From Synechococcales cyanobacterium bin59.metabat.ball.084 (GTDB lineage Bacteria > Cyanobacteriota > Cyanobacteriia > Cyanobacteriales > Chamaesiphonaceae), in assembly GCA_013297675.1 (NCBI GenBank), contig JAAFHZ010000006.1, forward strand, positions 1 to 64,000: a stretch of DNA of 64,000 nucleotides, given 5' to 3'. The notes below the pieces were generated by a model that ran no database searches, was not told the origin of the DNA, and was given only the letters and a program-made list of their open reading frames with translations. Positions 58,480 to 64,000 of the stretch are shown here, piece by piece. How positions within the stretch are numbered: the stretch's first letter is position 1; each line of letters starts with the position of its first letter. A program made the translations under genes and the position numbers.

Positions 58480-59163
58480 ATGGGTAAGCTGGCTGAACAA
58501 TTAGAGCTGAAACTACTACCGGGTATGGCGATTCCCCAACCACTTCGATCGCTCTACGACTGGATAGAATCTCAGGGCACCTATAGCGACGGTTTCGCCG
58601 ATGAGGCCGGTGGCAGCGCAGAAGAGGAAACGAGAACTGGCTTTTTGTTTGCGGAAGAAGAGCAGATTGCTGGCTGGACAGAAACTGGTCGTCCTGGTGG
58701 TACAGATATTGAGTTTGCGGCTCATGGTCATCTGGGTTTGGAGGATTGGTTTGACCATGGTCGAGCAGCAGTTTTGAATCGTCTGTGCGTTTTTGCTCGG
58801 ACTGGTCACGATGGCTCTATGGCAGCTTTGTGGTTAGATGATCAGGGAACACAAAAAATTGTTCATCTTGGCTCGGGTTCAGGTTCTTGCCTGGTGTGTG
58901 TTTTGGCCACTGATCCAGTGGATTTTCTGCGGTTACTGGCGATCGGCTATGACGAAATTTGTTGGAGTGAGGAATTTGCTTTTCCTCCCAACCACGAGAG
59001 CGATTTTAAAGTACAGCCCCACCGAGAGTTTCAGCGCTGGGTGTCGAAGACTTTTGCTGTCTCGATCCCTGCAACCGCTGCTGAAATTGTCCAACATCCT
59101 GATGATATGGATGATGCAGCTCCTCAAGATGATTTTGCAAAGTGGTTGAATGCCAACAAGTAA
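58480..59163 (+). CDS. SMI1/KNR4-like protein
   Basis: A 227-residue protein; ATG 58480 (MGKLAEQLELKLLP) is preferred to an ATG-like start at 58450 that adds ten residues. The LRSLYDWIESQG start, a GSGSGSCLVCVLATDPVDFLRLLAIGYDEI segment near 155-185 and a final acidic tail recall SMI1/KNR4-type proteins, some of which serve as immunity proteins to polymorphic toxins. The match is from pattern memory only. It stands between divergent and convergent neighbours with no toxin gene in sight. Confidence 0.6.
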   Translation: MGKLAEQLELKLLPGMAIPQPLRSLYDWIESQGTYSDGFADEAGGSAEEETRTGFLFAEEEQIAGWTETGRPGGTDIEFAAHGHLGLEDWFDHGRAAVLNRLCVFARTGHDGSMAALWLDDQGTQKIVHLGSGSGSCLVCVLATDPVDFLRLLAIGYDEICWSEEFAFPPNHESDFKVQPHREFQRWVSKTFAVSIPATAAEIVQHPDDMDDAAPQDDFAKWLNANK

Positions 59164-59178
59164 GATTTTTATGCTCTG

Positions 59179-60906
59179 CTATAACAAATCTTTTCTGCTA
59201 GCTTTACTGGTTTCTAAGACCTGATGACCACTTGATAGACTCCATTTGCCACCTTGAATTAAGCTATGTTTTTCCCAGACCAATTCAGTTTCTGGGAAAT
59301 CGGAGCGGAAATGACCGCCTCGGCTTTCGGTGCGAAACAGAGCGCTTTGCACAATCAAGCTACCAACCTGCAATAAATTACGAGTTTCTGACCACAGCCG
59401 CAAAGCAGATAGTTCGATCGGGAGCTTCATTATTTGTCCCGCTGATAATTCCTGGAAAATTGCTGAGATTGGTAATTGCTCAAACTGCTCTTGCCAGTCT
59501 TTGATCTTCTTTAAGCCAGCTTGCAAAGTATTCGCCTCCCTCACAATACCTGCCACCTGCCACATTACCTCTGGTAAACTCTGACGCATAGTTATAATTA
59601 TTTGCTGTTGTGCATCCCAATCATCCATCTTTAAAATCTCAATTTTGCTACAGCCAATTAGCGATGATTCTTCCTGGGCAGATTGCACGTCACTATGGGC
59701 AAAGCCTGCCCCAAATACCAAGCATTCCAACAACGAGTTGCTGGCTAAACGATTAGCCCCATGAACTCCTGTACAACTAGCTTCCCCTACCGCATAAACT
59801 CCCGGAATAGCAGTGTGATTTTGTACATCGGTAGCGACACCGCCCATCCAATAGTGCGCCGCTGGTGAGACCGGAATGGGCTGGGTAAATACATCAATGC
59901 CCCAGCTCTGACAAACTTGAATAATATTGGGGAAGCGGTGGTTAACTGTGGCCGGGGGCATCGATCGCAGATCTAAATAAACTTTGTCTCCTCCGACTTT
60001 TGCCAAATGAGAAAAAATTGCGCGGCTAACTACATCCCGAGGAGCCAATTCTCCGTCGGGGTGATAGTGAAAGCAAAAGCGATCGCCTTGGTCGTCGATC
60101 AAATAAGCCCCTTCGCCCCGTACTGCTTCGCTGATCAAAAAGCGCGGTGCACCCGGTACATTTAAAGCCGTCGGGTGAAACTGTACAAATTCTAAGTCTG
60201 CGACATTGCCTCCAGCTCGATCGACCATGGCCACTCCGTCACCTGTACTGACCTCGGGGTTAGTAGTGTGAGCATAAACCTGTCCACCGCCGCCAGTGGC
60301 TAAAATGACTGCTGGTGCCCGCAGCCAGCGAATTTCGCCATTATATGCCAAGCTCACGCCCTGGCACTGGCCTTTTTCTATCCATAAATCTAGGGCTAAA
60401 GCGGGGGCAATGGTGCGAATGTTCGATCGAGATCTCACCTGCTCTAGTAATACTTTCATGACGGTGCGACCGGTGGTGTCGGCGGCGTGCAGCACTCGTG
60501 GTCGGGAGTGGGCGGCTTCTAGGGTCATAGCTAGGGTGGAGTCACCGCCCAGGGTGGATACTCGATCGAAGGCTACGCCCATATTGACTAAATCGGTAAC
60601 GCACTGGGCCGCGTTTTCAACTAAAAATCTGACGGTCACAGGGTCACAGAGTCCCGCCCCGGCTTTGAGGGTATCTTGGATGTGCAGCTCAACCGAATCA
60701 GCTTCGCTGACTACGGCAGCAATGCCGCCCTGTGCCCATTTGCTGGCTACTGGTGGTGACTCGGTGGCGATCGAATCTTTGCTGATGATGGCTATCTTTA
60801 AATGGGCGGGCAAACAGAGGGCTGAATAGAGTCCAGCCGCGCCAGCGCCGACGATGATTGCATCGTAGCCCCGGGAAAGTTCATCAGACAAGATTGAGTC
60901 GGTCAA
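59179..60906 (-). CDS. nadB: L-aspartate oxidase
   Basis: A 575-residue flavoprotein: FAD-binding AIIVGAGAAGLYSALCL near residue 15, the SKWAQGGIAA active-site loop near 56, the RFLISEAVRGEGAYL and HYWMGGVATDV motifs, and GEASCTGVHGANRLASNSLLE near 390. It oxidises aspartate to iminoaspartate for NAD synthesis by NadA. The C-terminal helical domain of the succinate dehydrogenase/fumarate reductase family is present. Full length; convergent with the SMI1-like gene. Confidence 0.97.
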   Translation of the reverse strand: MTDSILSDELSRGYDAIIVGAGAAGLYSALCLPAHLKIAIISKDSIATESPPVASKWAQGGIAAVVSEADSVELHIQDTLKAGAGLCDPVTVRFLVENAAQCVTDLVNMGVAFDRVSTLGGDSTLAMTLEAAHSRPRVLHAADTTGRTVMKVLLEQVRSRSNIRTIAPALALDLWIEKGQCQGVSLAYNGEIRWLRAPAVILATGGGGQVYAHTTNPEVSTGDGVAMVDRAGGNVADLEFVQFHPTALNVPGAPRFLISEAVRGEGAYLIDDQGDRFCFHYHPDGELAPRDVVSRAIFSHLAKVGGDKVYLDLRSMPPATVNHRFPNIIQVCQSWGIDVFTQPIPVSPAAHYWMGGVATDVQNHTAIPGVYAVGEASCTGVHGANRLASNSLLECLVFGAGFAHSDVQSAQEESSLIGCSKIEILKMDDWDAQQQIIITMRQSLPEVMWQVAGIVREANTLQAGLKKIKDWQEQFEQLPISAIFQELSAGQIMKLPIELSALRLWSETRNLLQVGSLIVQSALFRTESRGGHFRSDFPETELVWEKHSLIQGGKWSLSSGHQVLETSKASRKDLL

Positions 60907-61079
60907 TGTTCAATGCATGGTATACGTGGCTATATATTGTAGAGCTTCTCGTCTCTTGTGTGGTTGGTGGAGTTGACGGTGAAGGGTTATATTAGAGAGA
61001 TGGTTGCTTTGCCACAGAATCAAGTTGATTAGTTTTTTTGAATAGGTGCTAATTGATTGTAATTAAATAGGTGAAAATC

Positions 61080-61736
61080 ATGACAACGGCGATTGCCTTA
61101 CCTAAATCATCCACAATTCTGCAAGGTATTCAGTGGGATACTTATCAGAATTTGATTAAAGATCTAGAATCACAGCCCGGTACTAGGCTGACCTACGACA
61201 ATGGAACCTTGGAGATTACCGTGCCACCGCACGAACGATTTAAAAAACTCTTGGGGCGGTTTGTCGAAGTGATGACCGAAGAGCTAGAGATTGAAGTGCG
61301 CAGCTTAGGTTCTACCACTTGGAGCCGGAAAGATTTACAGAAAGGATTAGAACCCGATGAATGCTACTACATTCCAAATGAGTTTGCGGTACGCGGTAAA
61401 GACACAATTGATTTAGAGCTTGATCCACCACCAGATCTAGCAATTGAAATTGACAACACCAGTAGTTCCCTAAACCGGATGGGAATTTATGCCGCGTTGG
61501 GAATACCGGAAATATGGCGGTTTGACAGTTTAGCTTACGGTAAAGGCAATCAACAAACTTTCACGATTCTGCGATTAGTCAATGGTAGTTATCAGGCTTG
61601 CACAACTTCTGTAGTCCTGCCACTTTTCAATGACACTGTGTTGATGAGCTTCTTGGATCTCAGTCAGACTATGGGTGAAACTAGTTTGATTCGCCATGTA
61701 AGGCAATGGATTAAGGAGCAACTAACTACGCTCTAG
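61080..61736 (+). CDS. Uma2-family (PD-(D/E)XK fold) protein
   Basis: A 218-residue protein; ATG 61080 (MTTAIALPK) is preferred to a GTG at 61071. The segments RLTYDNGTLEITVPPHERFKK, GLEPDECYYI and PDLAIEIDNTSSSLN near residue 125 form the Uma2 nuclease-like core (E-x-D with following acidic residues). These proteins are extremely numerous in cyanobacteria; their role is not settled. It is an isolated gene. Confidence 0.92.
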   Translation: MTTAIALPKSSTILQGIQWDTYQNLIKDLESQPGTRLTYDNGTLEITVPPHERFKKLLGRFVEVMTEELEIEVRSLGSTTWSRKDLQKGLEPDECYYIPNEFAVRGKDTIDLELDPPPDLAIEIDNTSSSLNRMGIYAALGIPEIWRFDSLAYGKGNQQTFTILRLVNGSYQACTTSVVLPLFNDTVLMSFLDLSQTMGETSLIRHVRQWIKEQLTTL

Positions 61737-61804
61737 TTCTTCCCGCACACCTTTGTAGACTCATTGAAATTCCGACAAGATTCCTGGTATTCAAACTCAA
61801 TATT

Positions 61805-64000
61805 TCAAGAATTGTTTTCTAGTTTATAGCTACCACTCACTTCCAAATCTTCTTCACGAACATTCGGATTTGTGGAAAGGTAATCGTTGAGCTTTGCATA
61901 ACTAATTTCTAATAGCTCAACAAGGGTTTTATTAAAACTATTGACATGGTTCCAAACCCTTGCCAAGTTGTCATCAGAAGTGGTGACTATCTTGCTGCTA
62001 TCAGGGCTGAAAGTTGCACTTGCTAGTGAGCTTGGATGACTGGGAAGTGTAAAGAGAAGCTTACCTTGAGTATCCCATACCTTTGCTGTCTTGTCCCAAG
62101 AGGCTGTGACTATCATAGTATTGCCGTTATTGTAATATGCACTTGTGAGGGAACTTGAATGCCCCTCAAGTGTAGTAAGAAGCTCACCTTCGGCATTCCA
62201 TATTTTCGCTGTATTATCACCAGAAGCAGTAACTACATTTTCGCTGCCTGGGCTAAAAGATGCACATTTAACAGAATTGTCATGACCGATGAGAGTGAAC
62301 AGAAAGTTCCCTTCAATATCCCATACCTTTGCTGTATTGTCCCAGGAGGCAGTAACTATTCTATCTCCATGATGATTAAAGCTTGCGCTTCTAATAGAGT
62401 CATTATGACCATTATTGTTATCTTCAAAAGTAGCCAAAAGCTCTCCCTGAATGTCCCATACCCTTGCTGTACAGTCACTAGAAGCAGTAACTATTTTTGT
62501 GCCGTCCGGGCTAAAAGATGCATTTACAACATCTTCAGTGTGACCTTCAAGAGTTGCCAAATGTTCTCCCTGAATACCCCATACTTTTGCTGTGCAGTCA
62601 CTAGAGGCTGTGACTATTTTTTTGCCATCTGGGCTAAAAGATGCATTTACAACATCTTTGGAATGGCCTTCAAGAGTAGCGACATGCTCCCCATTTGCAC
62701 CCCATACTTTTGCCGTATTATCTCTGGAAGCAGTAACTATAATTTTACCATCTGGACTAAAACATGCACTTCTAACATAGTCCGAATGACCGGTAAGTGT
62801 AATCAAAGGACTGTTCTGCAAGTCCCACATGCGTACAGTGTTGTCTCTAGACGTAGTAGCAACTATGCTGCTGTCAGGGCTAAAACTGGCGCTAGTAACA
62901 TCACCTGAATGACCTTTAAGTCGGCTCAAAAGGTTGCCGTAAACATCCCAAACCCATGCCGTATCATCCATGGAAGCAGTTACAATCTTGCTACCATCAG
63001 GACTGAAACTAGCACTCCAAACATCACTTTGATGACCTGAAAGCGTAAATAGAATTTGGCCTGTGCTGTTCCATATCTTCGCTGTTTTATCCATAGAAGT
63101 TGTAACAATCTTGCTATTGTCAGGGCTGAAACTAGCACTCCAAATGTCACCTTGATGACCTAGAAGTGTGAACAGAAGCCGACCTGTATTATTCCATACC
63201 TTAGCCATTTTATCTCTAGAAGCAGTGATAATCATACTACTATCAGGGCTGAAATTTGCACAGGTAACATCTGCTTTATGATTAAGTATAGCAACAAGAT
63301 CCCTACCATTATTCTTCCAAATTTTTGCCGTATTATCTATAGAAGCAGTGACGATTGTAGTACTGTCAGGACTGAAATTTGCACAGATGACATCACTTTT
63401 GTGAGTGAGGGTGAAAAGAAGCTGGCCGGTCATATCCCAGACCTTGGCTGTTTTATCTCTGGAAGCAGTGATGATCGCACTACCATCAGGACTAAAACTT
63501 GCGCAAGTGACATCACTTTCATGAGTGAGGGTGAAAAGAAGCTGACCGGTCATATCCCAGACCTTAGCTGTTTTATCTCTAGAAGCAGTAATAATTTTAC
63601 TATCATTGCTAAAGTTTGCCATCCAGACTGAATCAGTATGACCATTGAGTGTGAAAAGAAGCTGACCTGTAATATCCCAGACTTTTGCTGTTTTATCTCT
63701 AGAAGCAGTAACAAGCTTACCGTCATTGCTAAAACTTGCACTGATAACATCACTTTTATGATCTTCTAAAAGATTTTTATCGAGCGTTGAATAATTAAGT
63801 TGCTGTAAAATTTTTGTCACCTCAAGTTGTTGATTTTTATCAGGTTTATTCATAGCTTGTAGGTACTTACCTGCTTTAACAGCCTTGAACATTGCTGCTA
63901 AGCCTTGATTATTCAACAATGCAGCTTTTGATTCAATGAGAGCAAGCTCTACATTGGCAAACTTAATCTCCTGCTCTAACTGTTCTTTGTCTTTACTTAA
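61805..64000 (-). CDS. WD40-repeat protein, 15 repeats, 5' end outside the window
   Basis: The frame extends to the right edge, so the start is missing. A coiled-coil region (LEQEIKFANVELALIESKAA) precedes fifteen WD40 blades of about 40 residues each, enough for two propellers. Typical units end SRDKTAKVWDMTGQLLFTL. The first three blades are very similar, suggesting recent duplication. Large WD40 proteins of this form in cyanobacteria usually carry an N-terminal caspase, TIR or STAND NTPase domain, which would be beyond this window. The C-terminus ends GSYKLENNS. Confidence 0.85.
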   Translation of the reverse strand, partial: LSKDKEQLEQEIKFANVELALIESKAALLNNQGLAAMFKAVKAGKYLQAMNKPDKNQQLEVTKILQQLNYSTLDKNLLEDHKSDVISASFSNDGKLVTASRDKTAKVWDITGQLLFTLNGHTDSVWMANFSNDSKIITASRDKTAKVWDMTGQLLFTLTHESDVTCASFSPDGSAIITASRDKTAKVWDMTGQLLFTLTHKSDVICANFSPDSTTIVTASIDNTAKIWKNNGRDLVAILNHKADVTCANFSPDSSMIITASRDKMAKVWNNTGRLLFTLLGHQGDIWSASFSPDNSKIVTTSMDKTAKIWNSTGQILFTLSGHQSDVWSASFSPDGSKIVTASMDDTAWVWDVYGNLLSRLKGHSGDVTSASFSPDSSIVATTSRDNTVRMWDLQNSPLITLTGHSDYVRSACFSPDGKIIVTASRDNTAKVWGANGEHVATLEGHSKDVVNASFSPDGKKIVTASSDCTAKVWGIQGEHLATLEGHTEDVVNASFSPDGTKIVTASSDCTARVWDIQGELLATFEDNNNGHNDSIRSASFNHHGDRIVTASWDNTAKVWDIEGNFLFTLIGHDNSVKCASFSPGSENVVTASGDNTAKIWNAEGELLTTLEGHSSSLTSAYYNNGNTMIVTASWDKTAKVWDTQGKLLFTLPSHPSSLASATFSPDSSKIVTTSDDNLARVWNHVNSFNKTLVELLEISYAKLNDYLSTNPNVREEDLEVSGSYKLENNS

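Noticed and set aside
62159-63631. Long plus-strand frames (up to 249 codons) opposite the WD40 gene
   Set aside because: Antisense images of the repeated blades; the sense strand has clear WD40 motifs.

Overview
The window comes from a cyanobacterium. It carries photosystem genes (psb30, psbEFLJ, psaI), the nitrate genes nrtP-narB behind a textbook NtcA-type promoter, the carotenoid gene cruF, xisI/xisH and many CGATCG-rich (HIP1-like) words. The exact genus cannot be fixed from the sequence alone; a Pseudanabaena- or Leptolyngbya-like freshwater lineage is only a guess. No rRNA, tRNA or CRISPR array was recognised.

Layout. 1-2500: accessory edge with a TnpB tail and its right-end hairpin, an orphan gene, a decayed WD40 gene and a MazE/MazF-type toxin-antitoxin pair. 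2500-13700: mostly core genes (psb30, a YkgJ-family cysteine-cluster protein, a DUF5895-like gene, an M16-fold protein lacking the zinc motif, a GNAT, a cold-shock-domain membrane protein, narB and nrtP, tsaE, a YvcK/CofD-family gene, ruvC). 13700-16100: a repeat-bearing gap, an orphan gene and a PD-(D/E)XK transposase-like gene cut by a 27-bp dispersed repeat. 16200-27900: psaI facing psbEFLJ, a CPA2 antiporter, nagB, a CHASE2 Ser/Thr kinase, mscL, a Gfo/Idh/MocA oxidoreductase, queC, a CorC/CNNM transporter and a proline-rich membrane protein.

27900-39930 is the most unusual part. A cruF-mtnP cassette is present twice, about 10 kb apart. The left mtnP copy is destroyed by an IS982-type element that itself carries a 114-bp MITE. 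Between the copies sits an AT-richer, mostly minus-strand cluster: a fatty-acyl-AMP ligase fused to an acyl carrier protein, an alpha-oxoamine synthase, a SAM methyltransferase, an SMR transporter, a family-3 acyltransferase and a small four-helix membrane protein. Together these could activate a fatty acid, load it on the ACP, condense it with an amino acid to an alpha-aminoketone (sphingoid- or CqsA-like chemistry), methylate or acylate it and export it. This is the best candidate for an undescribed pathway.

39930-52420: sbcC, an RluA-type pseudouridine synthase, xisI with a decayed xisH, then a conflict/defence region: a DUF5674 gene, a small orphan, a NACHT-HEAT STAND protein and a decayed HEAT companion sharing a glycine/asparagine-rich motif with it, followed by a RhuM-like/Doc pair. 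52420-64000: nspC and a carboxynorspermidine-synthase-like dehydrogenase separated by dispersed repeats, mutS, a coiled-coil membrane protein, an SMI1/KNR4-like protein, nadB, a Uma2 nuclease-fold protein and a 15-repeat WD40 protein running off the right edge.
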